64,000 bases of DNA from Glycocaulis sp. (lineage in GTDB: Bacteria > Pseudomonadota > Alphaproteobacteria > Caulobacterales > Maricaulaceae): contig JAIUMI010000009.1 in the NCBI GenBank assembly GCA_022565665.1, positions 45,284 to 109,283 of the forward strand, read 5' to 3'. The notes under the pieces were generated by a model. That model saw only the letters and a list, made by a program, of their open reading frames with translations. It did no database searches and was not told the DNA's origin. Every line of letters begins with the position of its first letter. Position 1 is the stretch's first letter. Positions 28,626 to 38,261 of this stretch are shown here, one piece after another. The position numbers were made by a program, and so were the translations under genes.

Positions 28626-29015
28626 TCAGATCAGACTGTTCTCGCCCACACACTCGGCGCTCAGCACGCCTTTTAGGTGACGGGGCCAGCGTCCGGGCGA
28701 CAGGCAGATGAGATCGAACCGCGTATTCAGCCGGGCGAGATCATCGCGGCGTGAACGCCACAAGGCGGCGGCCCGCATCAGGCGCTGCTGCTGGCGCGGA
28801 TGCAGTGCGCCCAGCGCCGCCTCGGGGTCGGCGCGCCACTTCACCTCGATAAAGGCCAGCACCTTTCCCTTGCGCGCTATCAGGTCAATTTCGCCAAGCG
28901 GCGTGCGCGCCCGGCGCGCCAGAATCTGCCAGCCTCCAATTCCCAGCCATAGCGCGGCCCAGACCTCACCGCGCCGGCCCCGTTGCTCGGCCTGCTGGCG
29001 GCGGGCCCTGTTCAT
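28626..29015 (-). CDS. YraN family (UPF0102) nuclease-like protein
   Basis: A 129-residue basic protein starting MNRARRQQAEQRGRRGEVWA. It has the family's PD-(D/E)xK-like core: GEIDLIARKGKVLAFIEVKWR, with Asp, Glu and Lys in the expected order, then HPRQQQRLMRAAALW. The biological role of YraN is not established. The frame continues far upstream, but this ATG gives the family length. It diverges from the LpoA-like gene, its usual neighbour in proteobacteria. Confidence 0.9.
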   Translation of the reverse strand: MNRARRQQAEQRGRRGEVWAALWLGIGGWQILARRARTPLGEIDLIARKGKVLAFIEVKWRADPEAALGALHPRQQQRLMRAAALWRSRRDDLARLNTRFDLICLSPGRWPRHLKGVLSAECVGENSLI

Positions 29016-29126
29016 GCCGAGCCCGCGCGCATGTGCGTGGTTGCTCCGGCCGCGCGGGCTTTGTAGCCTTGCGCCGGACTGGCGGGCCTGCGACGGCCAT
29101 GAGGGGTGGCGGAGAGGATATTGCCC

Positions 29127-30515
29127 ATGATGAGGATACTCTTGCGCACCGGGCTTCGTGCGCCAAGCCTGAACTCTGGCGGCGCACACGTGCCCTTGCG
29201 CGCAGGACTGGCCGCGGCCCTGGCTCTCGGCCTTGCTGCTTGCGGGGCGACCACGGGTGGTCCCGGCCCGGTCACCCAGCAACCTGATTCTCCCTTTGTG
29301 GGCGCGCCGCCTGAACCGGCGGTGCTGGGCGTGGAGATGACGCCCGAGCGTACCCTGCTCACCCCAGTGCATCTGGCCGGCCGCGATCTGGTGCGTGTGG
29401 CCGTATTGCTGCCCTTCTCTGCTTCCGCTGCGCCCGCCCGCAGCGAGGCGACGCACATGTTGCGCGCAGCCGAGCTAGCCCTGTTTGAACGCGGGGTGGA
29501 CAATGTCCTGCTGATGCCACGCGATACCGAGGGTACGGCACGCGGCGGCGAAGCCGCCGCCGAGGCCGCGATTGCCGATGGTGCCGACCTCATTATCGGG
29601 CCGCTCTTTGCTGCTGCTGTGCGCGGTGCGTCCGGCCCGGCCCGGCGTGCGGGCGTGCCGGTCATTTCCTTCTCCACCGATGCCAGCGTGGCCGGGAACG
29701 GGGTCTATCTGCTGAGCTTCCCGCCGGAGGAGGAGGTGCGCCGCATCGTCTCGTTCACCGCGTCGCGCGGCGCGGACCGGTTTGCCATCGTCGCACCGGC
29801 CACGCCCTATGGTCAGCTGGTCTCGCAAAGCTATCGCAGCGCAGTGGCCGAAACGGGCGGTGTGGTGACGGTGGAGGAGGTTTATTCTGGCGGGGTGGAT
29901 TCCATGACCCAGGCCGCGCGCAGGCTGGCCCGCGCCGGTATCGAGCGTCTGGACGTATCGCGCGCACTGGCGATGACGGGTGAAGACTGGACCCCGTCCG
30001 AGGGCGGCGCGTTTCAGGCTGTACTCTTACCTGCTGGCGGGGATGATCTGCGCATGCTGGCGCCTGCCATGCTGTTTGCCGATATCGACCCGCTGCTTGT
30101 GAAGTTTCTCGGCACCAGCCTGTGGCGCAACCCCGCCACGATACGTGAGCCCTCGCTCGCCAATGGCTGGTTTGCCGGGCCTGATCCCGATCAGCGCGCG
30201 CGCTTTGAAGCCGTGTACGAAAGCGTTTTTGACGAGGCTCCCTCACGCCTGGCCGGGCTTGGCTATGACGCGGCGTCGCTCGCCGCGCTCATGGCGGCCA
30301 ATGGCGGGCGCATCGACCGCGCGATGATTGAGGATGAGAATGGATATCTGGGCGTGGACGGCCTGTTCCGCCTGCGCGCTGACGGCATGGTGGAGCGCGG
30401 TCTTGCGGTCTACACCATCCGTAATGGCCAGTTCCACGTGCTCGACCCGGCACCGGAAAGCTTCGACCCGTCGGGGCGCGTGCTCGATATCGAGCCCGAT
30501 GACGGGGAAGTCTAG
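29127..30515 (+). CDS. LpoA-like penicillin-binding protein activator lipoprotein
   Basis: A 462-residue lipoprotein (signal peptide ending LGLAAC) with a periplasmic-binding-protein-like fold: VRVAVLLPFSASAAPARSEA, a DGADLIIGPLFAAAVRGAS segment, and GVPVISFSTDASVAGNGVYL. The family includes the C-terminal part of LpoA, which activates a bifunctional penicillin-binding protein from the outer membrane; activation here is inferred. The ATG at 29127 is preceded by GGAGAGGA at eight bases, better than an in-frame GTG at 29106. Its 3' end overlaps the convergent hemW stop by four bases. Confidence 0.85.
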   Translation: MMRILLRTGLRAPSLNSGGAHVPLRAGLAAALALGLAACGATTGGPGPVTQQPDSPFVGAPPEPAVLGVEMTPERTLLTPVHLAGRDLVRVAVLLPFSASAAPARSEATHMLRAAELALFERGVDNVLLMPRDTEGTARGGEAAAEAAIADGADLIIGPLFAAAVRGASGPARRAGVPVISFSTDASVAGNGVYLLSFPPEEEVRRIVSFTASRGADRFAIVAPATPYGQLVSQSYRSAVAETGGVVTVEEVYSGGVDSMTQAARRLARAGIERLDVSRALAMTGEDWTPSEGGAFQAVLLPAGGDDLRMLAPAMLFADIDPLLVKFLGTSLWRNPATIREPSLANGWFAGPDPDQRARFEAVYESVFDEAPSRLAGLGYDAASLAALMAANGGRIDRAMIEDENGYLGVDGLFRLRADGMVERGLAVYTIRNGQFHVLDPAPESFDPSGRVLDIEPDDGEV

Positions 30516-31663
30516 GCGTCAGCTGAAGGTGCCAGCTCCATCGCGATCCTGTCGGCATAGATGCGCCCGCTTGCGGTCAGTGCCACGCGGGTCTCGTCCA
30601 GCGTGATGAAACCCGCACCTGCGTGCTGGCGTGCTGCGTCCTCATCAATGTCGTGGCCCGTGGCGGCTTTGAGCGCGGTGCGGTCCAGCCCTTCGATGAT
30701 GCGAAGCCCCATAAGGATGCGCTCCTGCGCTTCCTCCAGCGCGCCAAGCGGCTCTGCCCAGGCCAGGCGGCCTGCCTTCACCGCTTCGCCATAGTCTGCC
30801 GGGCGCAGGGGCGCAGCACTGGCCCGCCGCCCGCCCGCTGCGTGCGAGCCGAGCCTGCCATGCGCGCCAGGGCCAATTCCTATCCAGTCCCCCCCGGTCC
30901 AGTAGAGCCGGTTATGGCGCGAACGGTGCGTATCCCCGCGCGCATGATTGGAAATCTCATAGGCCTCCAGCCCGGCGGCCTGCGTCAGTCCCTGCGTGAT
31001 CTCGAACATCTCTGCGGCATCCTCTTCGCCGGGCGGGCGCAGCGTGCCGCGCGCCAGCTGGCGGTCAAAGGCCGTGCCGGGCTCGATGGTCAGCTGATAG
31101 AGCGAGAGATGATCGGGCGCGCGCGCCAGCATGGCGGAAAGCTCGGCTTTCCAGTCAGAAGGGCCTTGTCCTTCGCGCGCATAGATGAGGTCGGCTGACA
31201 CGCGGGCGAAAAGATCGCGCGCCGTATCAAAGGCGTTCAGCGCCAGCGCCGCGTCATGATCGCGGCCCAGTCTTTTAAGGGCGCCATCGTCGAGTGCCTG
31301 CATGCCGATGGAGAGCCGCCCGACACCTGCGCGGGCAATATCGCCAAAGCGCGCCAGCTCGGCCGGATTGGCCTCAAGACCAATCTCTGCACCCTCTTCC
31401 AGCCCGAACAGCTGCTCGGCAGCGCCTATCAGCCCCTCGATATGCTGCGGAGCCATCAGAGAGGGCGTGCCCCCGCCAAAATGGATGCTGGCCAGCGGCC
31501 TGGGTCCTGTCAGGTCGCGCCACAAGGCAAGGTCGGCAAGGAGCGCCTCGTAAAGCGGCCCGGTCTCGTTCCGCCCCGCCTTGTAGACGTTGAAATCGCA
31601 GTACGGGCAGATGCGCGCGCAATACGGCCAGTGGATGTAGAGGCCGAGCGGAACCGGGTTCAC
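30512..31663 (-). CDS. hemW: HemW-like radical SAM protein (heme chaperone)
   Basis: A 383-residue radical SAM protein. The N-terminus [20 protein letters not shown] carries the CxxxCxxC cluster motif preceded by YIHWPYC, as in HemW rather than the longer Hem[12 protein letters not shown] and [14 protein letters not shown] also fit. HemW-type proteins bind heme and are now considered heme chaperones, not coproporphyrinogen oxidases. The start overlaps the rdgB stop by four bases; rdgB-hemW is a widespread gene pair. Confidence 0.92.
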   Translation of the reverse strand: MNPVPLGLYIHWPYCARICPYCDFNVYKAGRNETGPLYEALLADLALWRDLTGPRPLASIHFGGGTPSLMAPQHIEGLIGAAEQLFGLEEGAEIGLEANPAELARFGDIARAGVGRLSIGMQALDDGALKRLGRDHDAALALNAFDTARDLFARVSADLIYAREGQGPSDWKAELSAMLARAPDHLSLYQLTIEPGTAFDRQLARGTLRPPGEEDAAEMFEITQGLTQAAGLEAYEISNHARGDTHRSRHNRLYWTGGDWIGIGPGAHGRLGSHAAGGRRASAAPLRPADYGEAVKAGRLAWAEPLGALEEAQERILMGLRIIEGLDRTALKAATGHDIDEDAARQHAGAGFITLDETRVALTASGRIYADRIAMELAPSADA

Positions 31664-32283
31664 GGGGTCAGCACCGTTGTCACCAGCTTTCTGAACGCAT
31701 TGGCGCGATGGCTCATCGCATGCTTGGCGGCCGGATCCATCTCGCCGAATGTCACCTCATGCCCGTGGGGCACGAAGACGGGATCATAGCCAAAGCCGTT
31801 CTCTCCGCGCGGCGGCCATACGAGATGGCCGCTGACCTCGCCTTCAAAGACCAGCTCTGCCCCGTCAGGATGGGCCAGCGCCAGCGCGCAGACAAAGCGG
31901 GCCGACCGGTCAGGGCTTCCGCTGGCCTGAAGCTTTTCTTCCACCGTGCGCATGGCGAGCTGAAAATCGCGATCCGGTCCGGCCCAGCGGGCCGAGTATA
32001 TACCCGGATCTCCCCCCAAAGCGTTCACCTCAAGACCGGAATCGTCGGCGAGCGCGACCGTTCCGGAGGCCTTCGCGGAGGCTCTCGCCTTCAAAAGCGC
32101 ATTGCCGGAAAAAGTTTTTTCAGTCTCCTCCGGCTCGGGAATCGACAGCTCGCCAGCCCCCTTCACGGCAATCGAAAAGGGCCGCACGAGATCGGCTATC
32201 TCTTTGATTTTGCCTGAGTTATGGCTCGCAATCACCCACATCGGAGCCTTGCGGAACAGGCGGTTTATGGTTACTGCATCCAT
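31660..32283 (-). CDS. rdgB: dITP/XTP pyrophosphatase (RdgB/HAM1)
   Basis: Removes non-canonical purine nucleoside triphosphates (dITP, XTP) from the pool. Motifs: [14 protein letters not shown] at the N-terminus, [37 protein letters not shown], and [10 protein letters not shown] at the C-terminus. I give the ATG at 32283 (207 residues); the ATG at 32241 (MWVIASHN) is closer to the usual family start and also has an AAGG upstream, so it is nearly as likely. Frame continues upstream into AT-rich DNA without coding look. Confidence 0.93.
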   Translation of the reverse strand: MDAVTINRLFRKAPMWVIASHNSGKIKEIADLVRPFSIAVKGAGELSIPEPEETEKTFSGNALLKARASAKASGTVALADDSGLEVNALGGDPGIYSARWAGPDRDFQLAMRTVEEKLQASGSPDRSARFVCALALAHPDGAELVFEGEVSGHLVWPPRGENGFGYDPVFVPHGHEVTFGEMDPAAKHAMSHRANAFRKLVTTVLTP

Positions 32284-32334
32284 TATTGCATATCGCCTTT
32301 CGAAAAATTCATATCGTTTTTCGATATTTTTTTG

Positions 32335-32363
32335 TTGCAAAGCGATGAGGGCTCCGCTACATA
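32335..32363 (+). promoter_or_regulatory. Candidate sigma70-type promoter for the small-protein/DUF2975 unit
   Basis: TTGCAA (32335-32340) and TACATA (32358-32363) are 17 bases apart. The region 32284-32345 before it is AT-rich and holds an inverted repeat, ATATCG/CGATAT around a T-run. Downstream, GCTCCGG (32407-32413) can pair with CCGGAGC (32429-32435) in the untranslated leader. The 197-base stretch between rdgB and the small gene holds nothing else I recognise. Confidence 0.45.
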
Positions 32364-32480
32364 CAGTCTCGAGGCGAACGGGAACCCCCGCCGCTTCACG
32401 GCAAAAGCTCCGGCGCAAACAAAAAAGACCGGAGCCAAGGCCAAAGGTTGATCGATAACACAAGCTCGAAGGAGAGTAAG

Positions 32481-32597
32481 ATGGTCAGGCTCGAAAACAA
32501 CACCCGCCGCTTCCCGTTTGCGGCGCTTATCAACACGGTTCTGGTCGCCGCAGTGGTGGCGGGCATGGCCGCAGCTCTGTCGCCGATCGTCGCCTGA
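32481..32597 (+). CDS. Small single-pass membrane protein, 38 residues
   Basis: Begins [13 protein letters not shown] and continues into one hydrophobic helix ([19 protein letters not shown]) before ending SPIVA. A strong AAGGAGAG ribosome-binding site sits five bases before the ATG. Basic residues before the helix predict an N-in topology. It lies 109 bases upstream of the DUF2975 gene on the same strand and follows a plausible promoter. No family recognised. Coding status is supported by the ribosome-binding site and the clean membrane-segment pattern only. Confidence 0.6.
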   Translation: MVRLENNTRRFPFAALINTVLVAAVVAGMAAALSPIVA

Positions 32598-32625
32598 GGC
32601 GAAATCGTGCTAGAGCAGAACGGAA

Positions 32626-32679
32626 CCGGGCACTCCCTGTAACAGCCTCTCCCCCCTTGGAGGCGGCAGGGATGCCCGG
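32626..32679 (+). promoter_or_regulatory. Long bulged hairpin before the DUF2975 gene
   Basis: CCGGGCA-C-TCCCTG (32626-32639) pairs with CAGGGATGCCCGG (32667-32679) with one bulged C. Inside, GCCTC (32645-32649) pairs with GAGGC (32660-32664). It is followed by TAGCCGTTTTAAA. It may be a partial terminator/attenuator after the small gene or an RNA element; function unknown. Confidence 0.45.
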
Positions 32680-32706
32680 ATAGCCGTTTTAAAGGAAGGG
32701 GCAGGG

Positions 32707-33258
32707 ATGCGTACACTGGGTCCGGGGTCTCTGACTTCCCTTCTCAAACTTTTCCTGGACATAGCGATTATCGTGCTGTGGGGCTTGCTGGTCATGGCGA
32801 GCCTCGTAACGCTGGCGATGATGTTTGCCGGCGTTTATCGCGTTACGGGCATGGGCCCGGAACTGCCGGAGAGCCTGCTGCGCTTTCTCCAGCTGGATAT
32901 CGTCATCGCCCTGCCACTGGGAGTGGCGGCGATCATCGCCATCCTGTTCATTTCAGACCGCCTGCGCCGCATCCTGATCACGCTGATACAGGGTGATCCT
33001 TTCGTGCCGGAAAATGCCGGCCATCTGCGTGCCATCGCGATTGCCATCGCGGTCTACCAGATCATCCGCTACGGCGCGCACGGCATTATCGCCCTCATTT
33101 TCACCCTGTTCGGCCGCTCGGTTGAGAGCGGGGTGAGCGTGGAGCCCCAGTTCGGGCTCAATCTGGGTGCCTGGGTCGCCGTCATCGCCCTTCTCGTCCT
33201 GGCAGAGGTGTTCCGTGAGGGAACACGGCTGCGCGACGAGCAGAAATATACGATCTAG
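32707..33258 (+). CDS. DUF2975 family membrane protein
   Basis: A 183-residue protein with four hydrophobic segments (about residues 12-45, 62-84, 104-131, 151-169) and the family loop RLRRILITLIQGDPFVPENAGHLR. DUF2975 proteins are nearly always encoded just before a small Cro/CI-type regulator, as here. The pair's role is not established; membrane control of the regulator has been suggested by context only. GGAAGGGGCAGGG precedes the ATG. Confidence 0.88.
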   Translation: MRTLGPGSLTSLLKLFLDIAIIVLWGLLVMASLVTLAMMFAGVYRVTGMGPELPESLLRFLQLDIVIALPLGVAAIIAILFISDRLRRILITLIQGDPFVPENAGHLRAIAIAIAVYQIIRYGAHGIIALIFTLFGRSVESGVSVEPQFGLNLGAWVAVIALLVLAEVFREGTRLRDEQKYTI

Positions 33259-33269
33259 GGGGCGCGCCA

Positions 33270-33512
33270 ATGGCAATTCGCGTCACCCTCGACCGGATGC
33301 TTCTGGAGCGGCGCATGTCGCTCACCGAGCTGTGCGACCGCGTCGGCATCACCATGGCCAATCTGTCCATCCTGAAGACCGGCAAGGCCAAGGCCGTGCG
33401 CTTCTCCACGCTGGAGGCGTTGTGCCGGGAGCTTGATTGCCAGCCGGGCGATCTGCTCACCTATACGGACGAGCCGGGCGAGGATGATGATGAGGATGAA
33501 GGCGCCGGCTAG
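33270..33512 (+). CDS. XRE/YozG-like transcriptional regulator
   Basis: An 80-residue helix-turn-helix protein: VTLDRMLLERRMSLTELCDR, GITMANLSILKTGKAKAVRF, STLEALCRELDCQPGDLLTY, matching the short Cro/CI family that partners DUF2975. It has an acidic tail (DEPGEDDDEDEGAG). It starts 11 bases after the DUF2975 stop, so the two form an operon. Its end overlaps the convergent dapB stop by four bases. Likely binds its own promoter region; target inferred. Confidence 0.9.
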   Translation: MAIRVTLDRMLLERRMSLTELCDRVGITMANLSILKTGKAKAVRFSTLEALCRELDCQPGDLLTYTDEPGEDDDEDEGAG

Positions 33513-34345
33513 GCCCTTGGCAGGCCCAGCATGTCCTCCATGCCGTAAAGCCCCGCTTCGCGCCCTGTTGTCCAGCGGGCCGCTTCCACCGCGCCGCGGG
33601 CGAAGATGAAGCGGTCATTGGCGCGGTGGCGCACTTCCACCTCTTCAAATGCGCCGAGGAACAGGGCGGAATGTTCGCCCACTGCGGCGCCCCCCCGGAT
33701 GGCCGAAAAGCCGATATCGCCGACAGGGCGCGTCCCGCCGGTGCGGGGCCGCTCAAATATGGCGTGACGGTCCAGCGTGAGCCCGCGTGTCCGTGCGGCC
33801 GCCTCACCGACATTCAGTGCCGTGCCCGACGGGGCATCGGCCTTGCGCCGATGGTGGGTCTCCACGATCTCCAGATCAAACTGTTCAGCCGGCAGGTAGC
33901 GGGCAGCCTCGGCAGTGAGCCAGGCCATCACGGCGGCGCCCAGCGAGAAATTGCGTGCATAGAAGACGGGTCCGGCCTTGGCCGCTTCGCTCAGCACCGC
34001 TTGCTGGTCGGCATCAAGACCGGTTACCCCGCAGACCAGCGGCGGTCCGCCACGCTCGACCAGCTGACGGGCAAGGGCCACGCTGGCCTGCGGTGAGGAC
34101 ACGTCGATCACCACGTCGGCGGCGTCGGCCGCATCGATCATGGACACGCTGGTTTCCTGCCCGGTCAGCGGCCCGCCGGCAAGCTCGCCCAGATCGGCGC
34201 CCAGCATGATGGAATCATGGCGCACCACACCGGCCACCAGCTCGAAATCCGGTCTGCGGATGAGCTCGGCCATGATCAGCCGGCCCAGACGCCCGGACGC
34301 TCCGATTACCGCTGCTTTGAGAGGTTCACTCACCAATCCGGACAC
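33509..34345 (-). CDS. dapB: 4-hydroxy-tetrahydrodipicolinate reductase
   Basis: Catalyses the NAD(P)H-dependent step toward diaminopimelate and lysine. The 278-residue protein has the nucleotide-binding AVIGASGRLGRLIMAEL, the catalytic EIVETHHRRKADAPSGTAL with the paired His and the Lys, and the dimerising C-terminal domain with GEHSALFLGAFEEVEVRHRA. Length is normal. It follows dnaJ's start-side neighbour on the same strand with a 70-base gap to dnaJ's stop. Confidence 0.95.
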   Translation of the reverse strand: MSGLVSEPLKAAVIGASGRLGRLIMAELIRRPDFELVAGVVRHDSIMLGADLGELAGGPLTGQETSVSMIDAADAADVVIDVSSPQASVALARQLVERGGPPLVCGVTGLDADQQAVLSEAAKAGPVFYARNFSLGAAVMAWLTAEAARYLPAEQFDLEIVETHHRRKADAPSGTALNVGEAAARTRGLTLDRHAIFERPRTGGTRPVGDIGFSAIRGGAAVGEHSALFLGAFEEVEVRHRANDRFIFARGAVEAARWTTGREAGLYGMEDMLGLPRA

Positions 34346-34415
34346 TCCCGCTCACCTGACAGACATTATCCTATCAGGGCGTGATTGGGTTAGCGGGCGG
34401 TGAATGGCGATGACA

Positions 34416-35594
34416 TCAGTGCGGGCCGGGCCGCGCCTCGTCATCGCCGCGCACATCATCCCAGAAGCGCTTCACCTTCTTGAAAAAACCGTCGCTGTCA
34501 GGATTGCACCCATCACCGGACAGCTCACAGAACTCGCGCAAGAGCTCTTTCTGCCGCTCGCACAGCTTTTGCGGGGTTTCCACGAACAGCTCCACAAACA
34601 TGTCGCCGCGCGCACCGCCGCCCTTGAGCCGGGCCATGCCCTTGCCTTTCAGGCGCATGCGCCGCCCGGTCTGTGAGCCAGCAGGGATGTTCATTTCCGC
34701 GCGCCCGCCCTCAATGGTGGGGGCGAGGATCGAACCGCCCAGCGCCGCCGTCACCATGGGCACGGTGGCCCGGCAATAGAGATTGGGACCGTCGCGTTCG
34801 AAAATATCGTGCGGTTTCAGCGAGATGAAGATGTAGAGATCGCCTGGCGGACCCCCGCGTCCGCCCGCCTCGCCCTCACCGGCCAGACGTATGCGCATGC
34901 CGTCCTCGACGCCTGCCGGGATCTGCACCTGCAGCTCGCGGTTTTTGCGTACCCGGCCTACGCCATCGCACTCCTTGCAGGGTGTTTCCACATACTGGCC
35001 GCGCCCGCCACAGGTCGGGCAGGTCTGTTCCATGGTGAAGAAGCCCTGCGTGCGGCGGATGCGTCCGGCCCCGTTACAAGTCTCGCAGGTAATGATCTTG
35101 GAGCCCGGTTCCGCACCCGAGCCATCGCAATGACCGCAGGAGACGGTGGTCGGCACGCGGATTTTCGCGTCCTTGCCGGCAAACGCCTCTTCAAGCGTGA
35201 TTTCCATGTCATAGCGCAGGTCGGAGCTGCGCGCGGGCCCCGTCCGCCGCCGTCCGCCGCCACGCCCGGCAAAGGCCTCGCCAAACACTTGCTCGAAGAT
35301 ATCGGCGAAATCAGCCGCGCCGCCGAACCCGCCCGGACCGAACGGACCGCCTGCCCCGCCGCCGCCATTCTGGAAGGCGGCATGACCCATTCGGTCATAG
35401 GCGGCGCGCTTGTCGCCATCCGACAATATGGCATAGGCCTCGCCGACCTCCTTGAAGCGGGCCTCGGCCTCGGCATCGCCCGGATTGCGGTCGGGGTGAT
35501 ACTGCATGGCGAGCTTGCGGTAGGCGCTCTTGATCGCGGCAGCGTCCGCCCCGCGTTCAACGCCCAGAGTCTCGTAATAGTCGCGCTTGCTCAT
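34416..35594 (-). CDS. dnaJ: Chaperone DnaJ
   Basis: Co-chaperone that stimulates DnaK ATPase and delivers clients. The 392-residue protein has the J domain with HPD ([11 protein letters not shown]), a Gly-rich linker ([19 protein letters not shown]), four zinc-binding CxxCxGxG repeats ([32 protein letters not shown]), and the C-terminal substrate domains. Located 87 bases after dnaK, past a terminator-like hairpin that probably reduces its expression relative to dnaK. Confidence 0.97.
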   Translation of the reverse strand: MSKRDYYETLGVERGADAAAIKSAYRKLAMQYHPDRNPGDAEAEARFKEVGEAYAILSDGDKRAAYDRMGHAAFQNGGGGAGGPFGPGGFGGAADFADIFEQVFGEAFAGRGGGRRRTGPARSSDLRYDMEITLEEAFAGKDAKIRVPTTVSCGHCDGSGAEPGSKIITCETCNGAGRIRRTQGFFTMEQTCPTCGGRGQYVETPCKECDGVGRVRKNRELQVQIPAGVEDGMRIRLAGEGEAGGRGGPPGDLYIFISLKPHDIFERDGPNLYCRATVPMVTAALGGSILAPTIEGGRAEMNIPAGSQTGRRMRLKGKGMARLKGGGARGDMFVELFVETPQKLCERQKELLREFCELSGDGCNPDSDGFFKKVKRFWDDVRGDDEARPGPH

Positions 35595-35629
35595 GATCGC
35601 CTGATAGGTGGGAACTCTTCTTTGTCAGG

Positions 35630-35663
35630 AAAAGGCCCCGGCCTTCATGGGAGGACCGGGGCC
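35630..35663 (-). terminator. Terminator-like hairpin between dnaK and dnaJ
   Basis: GGCCCCGG (35634-35641) pairs with CCGGGGCC (35656-35663) around a 14-base loop; on the minus strand TTTT follows. It starts 19 bases past the dnaK stop. As dnaJ has no obvious promoter of its own, it is likely a partial terminator. Confidence 0.75.
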
Positions 35664-35681
35664 GTATCTGCTGCGCCTGTA

Positions 35682-37601
35682 TCAGGCGCTTTTCTTCTTG
35701 TCGTCGCCGTCCACCTCGGTGAACTCGGCATCGACCACATCATCGCCGCCCGCAGCGCCGTCATCGGAACCGGCATCATCGCCGCCTGAGGCCTGCTGCT
35801 GGGCATACATGGCTTCACCCAGCTTCATTGCAGCCTGCAGTACGGCTTGCGTCTTCTGCTGGATGGCTTCCACATCCTCGCCGTCCTTGACGTCTTTCAG
35901 CTCGGAGATCGCGGTCTCGATGGCGGACTTGTCTTCGGCGGAGACCTTCTCGCCAAACTCTTCCACCTGCTTCTCTGTCTGATGGATCAGGGCCTCGGCA
36001 TTATTGCGGGCCTCGGCCAGTGCACGGCGCTTCTTGTCAGCTTCCGCATTGGCTTCGGCGTCTTTCACCATTGTCTCGATGTCAGCGTCAGACAGGCCGC
36101 CAGAGGCCTGGATGCGGATCGCCTGTTCCTTGCCGGTCGCCTGATCCTTCGCCGAGACATTCACGATGCCGTTGGCGTCGATATCAAACGTCACCTCGAT
36201 CTGCGGCATGCCGCGCGGGGCGGGCGGGATACCGACCAGATCGAACTGGCCGAGCAGCTTGTTGTCCGCCGCCATTTCCCGCTCGCCCTGGAAGCAGCGG
36301 ATCGTCACGGCGGTCTGGTTGTCATCGGCCGTGGAGAAGGTCTGGCTCTTCTTGGTCGGGATGGTGGTGTTGCGGTCAATGAGGCGGGTAAACACACCGC
36401 CCAGCGTCTCGATACCCAGCGAAAGCGGGGTCACGTCGAGCAGCAGCACGTCCTTCACATCGCCCTGCAGCACGCCGGCCTGGATGGCCGCGCCCATGGC
36501 GACCACTTCGTCCGGGTTCACGCCGCGATGGGGCTCCTTGCCGAAATAGGCCTTCACCGCTTCCTGAACCTTCGGCATGCGGGTCATGCCGCCAACCAGC
36601 ACGATCTCGTCGATCTGACCGGTGGAGAGGCCTGCGTCTTTCAGTGCAGCCTTGCACGGCTCGATCGTACGCTTGATGAGGTCTTCAACCAGCGCTTCCA
36701 GCTTGGCGCGGCTGACCTTCAGATTGAGGTGCTTCGGGCCTGACGCATCGGCCGTGATGAAGGGCAGGTTAACCTCGTAGGACGTGGCGCTGGAGAGCTC
36801 CTTCTTGGCTTTTTCAGCCTCTTCCTTCAGGCGCTGGAGGGCGAGCTTGTCTTTGCGCAGGTCAATCGCGTTCTCTTTTTTGAACTCGTCGGCGAGGTAA
36901 TCGACAATGCGCATGTCGAAATCTTCACCGCCAAGGAAGGTGTCGCCATTGGTGGCCTTCACCTCGAACACGCCGTCGCCGATCTCCAGGATGGAGATGT
37001 CGAACGTGCCGCCACCCAGGTCATAGACCGCTATGGTTTTCGACTGCTCGGTCTTGTCGAGGCCGTAGGCAAGCGCGGCCGCGGTCGGCTCGTTGATGAT
37101 GCGCAGCACTTCAAGACCGGCAATCTTGCCGGCATCCTTGGTGGCCTGACGCTGGGCGTCGTTGAAATAGGCGGGAACCGTGATGACGGCCTTCTCGACC
37201 TTCTCGCCGAGATAGCTTTCAGCGGTTTCCTTCATCTTCTGCAGGATGAAGGCGGAAATCTCGGCGGGCGCGTATTTCTTGTCGCGCCCCTGTACCCAGG
37301 CATCGCCATTGTCACCGGGGACGATCTTGTAGGGCACCATGTCGGCGTCCTTCTTGACCGTCGGGTCATTCATCGTGCGGCCGATCAGGCGCTTGATGGC
37401 GAAGAAGGTCTGCTCCGGGTTGGTCACGGCCTGACGGCGTGCTGGCTGGCCGATAAGGCGCTCGCCATCCTCGGTGAAGGCGACCACGGACGGGGTGGTG
37501 CGCGCGCCTTCAGTGTTCTCGATCACGCGGGCCTGCCCGCCTTCCATGACCGACACACACGAGTTCGTGGTGCCAAGGTCAATCCCGATAACTTTGCTCA
37601 T
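35682..37601 (-). CDS. dnaK: Chaperone DnaK (Hsp70)
   Basis: ATP-dependent chaperone central to protein folding and the heat-shock response. The 639-residue product begins [20 protein letters not shown], has the phosphate and adenosine motifs ([32 protein letters not shown]), the [14 protein letters not shown] linker region and a C-terminal lid with an acidic tail ending in VDAEFTEVD-type residues. The Gram-negative N-terminal insert ([20 protein letters not shown]) is present. No CIRCE element is visible upstream; in relatives the gene is driven by sigma32. Confidence 0.98.
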   Translation of the reverse strand: MSKVIGIDLGTTNSCVSVMEGGQARVIENTEGARTTPSVVAFTEDGERLIGQPARRQAVTNPEQTFFAIKRLIGRTMNDPTVKKDADMVPYKIVPGDNGDAWVQGRDKKYAPAEISAFILQKMKETAESYLGEKVEKAVITVPAYFNDAQRQATKDAGKIAGLEVLRIINEPTAAALAYGLDKTEQSKTIAVYDLGGGTFDISILEIGDGVFEVKATNGDTFLGGEDFDMRIVDYLADEFKKENAIDLRKDKLALQRLKEEAEKAKKELSSATSYEVNLPFITADASGPKHLNLKVSRAKLEALVEDLIKRTIEPCKAALKDAGLSTGQIDEIVLVGGMTRMPKVQEAVKAYFGKEPHRGVNPDEVVAMGAAIQAGVLQGDVKDVLLLDVTPLSLGIETLGGVFTRLIDRNTTIPTKKSQTFSTADDNQTAVTIRCFQGEREMAADNKLLGQFDLVGIPPAPRGMPQIEVTFDIDANGIVNVSAKDQATGKEQAIRIQASGGLSDADIETMVKDAEANAEADKKRRALAEARNNAEALIHQTEKQVEEFGEKVSAEDKSAIETAISELKDVKDGEDVEAIQQKTQAVLQAAMKLGEAMYAQQQASGGDDAGSDDGAAGGDDVVDAEFTEVDGDDKKKSA

Positions 37602-37794
37602 GTGTTCGCTCTCTCCAGTATTGGCAGGGCGGGGTGCGCGTTCCGTAAACCTTCAAAAGCGTTTGCGGCGGCTCGCCGTCAAATCCGCCCCCCGTGCAGG
37701 TGCTGTGTATTGTCTGGTCCGTTGCAGGGGCCGGTAAAAACCCCTTGTGATACGGGGCGATTTAGGGAGGCCGGGCCAGAACCGCAAGGGCCGA

Positions 37795-38142
37795 TTACGG
37801 CTTATTTGTGCGGTGTTTCCACCAGCGCCACCCCGCTGCGCTGCCAATCACTGCAAATGCGGGCACACAAACCGGCATGGTGGCGCGCGCCACGGGCTCC
37901 GGCAGGAAGAGGATATCGCGCGCCCAGCCCTCCTCGATTCCCGAAAGCTGGCGCGCCCAAGTCTGCAATATGCACTCCCCGTTGATCAGGATGCCGATGA
38001 AGATCAGCACCGGAAAGCCCAGTGCCCACGGGACAAATCGTTCGAACCGCCCGGTCAGCACATAGGCCGCGAGCCCGATCACCATGGTGACGGCCACCAC
38101 CCAGACGAGGGTGTGGACCAGTTGCAGGATGAACAGCGCCAT
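37795..38142 (-). CDS. Small integral membrane protein, unknown function
   Basis: A 115-residue protein with about three or four hydrophobic segments (residues 3-28, 38-52, 88-104). A conserved-looking central loop, NGECILQTWARQLSGIEEGW, lies between segments two and three. It ends in basic residues. AGGGGG precedes the ATG. I do not recognise the family. It diverges from a lipoprotein gene. The 193 bases between it and dnaK hold dnaK's leader and a weak CCCC/GGGG hairpin with TTTTT at 37736-37757, which could terminate this gene. Confidence 0.7.
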   Translation of the reverse strand: MALFILQLVHTLVWVVAVTMVIGLAAYVLTGRFERFVPWALGFPVLIFIGILINGECILQTWARQLSGIEEGWARDILFLPEPVARATMPVCVPAFAVIGSAAGWRWWKHRTNKP

Positions 38143-38261
38143 GTGCCCCCTCGCGCCCTGTCTTGCCTGCCATCCATACTGGCCCGGCTTCCGGCGCAGT
38201 CCAAATGCTGATTGAGTGTGTGTCAGGAAATAAGCTGCGCCCTGCTCTCAGGAGGCTGACA

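Noticed and set aside
28472-28711. Possible plus-strand small gene starting MNLFTELIWH in the comM upstream region
   Set aside because: It lacks a ribosome-binding site, runs through the SOS promoter and into yraN antisense, and its residues look random.
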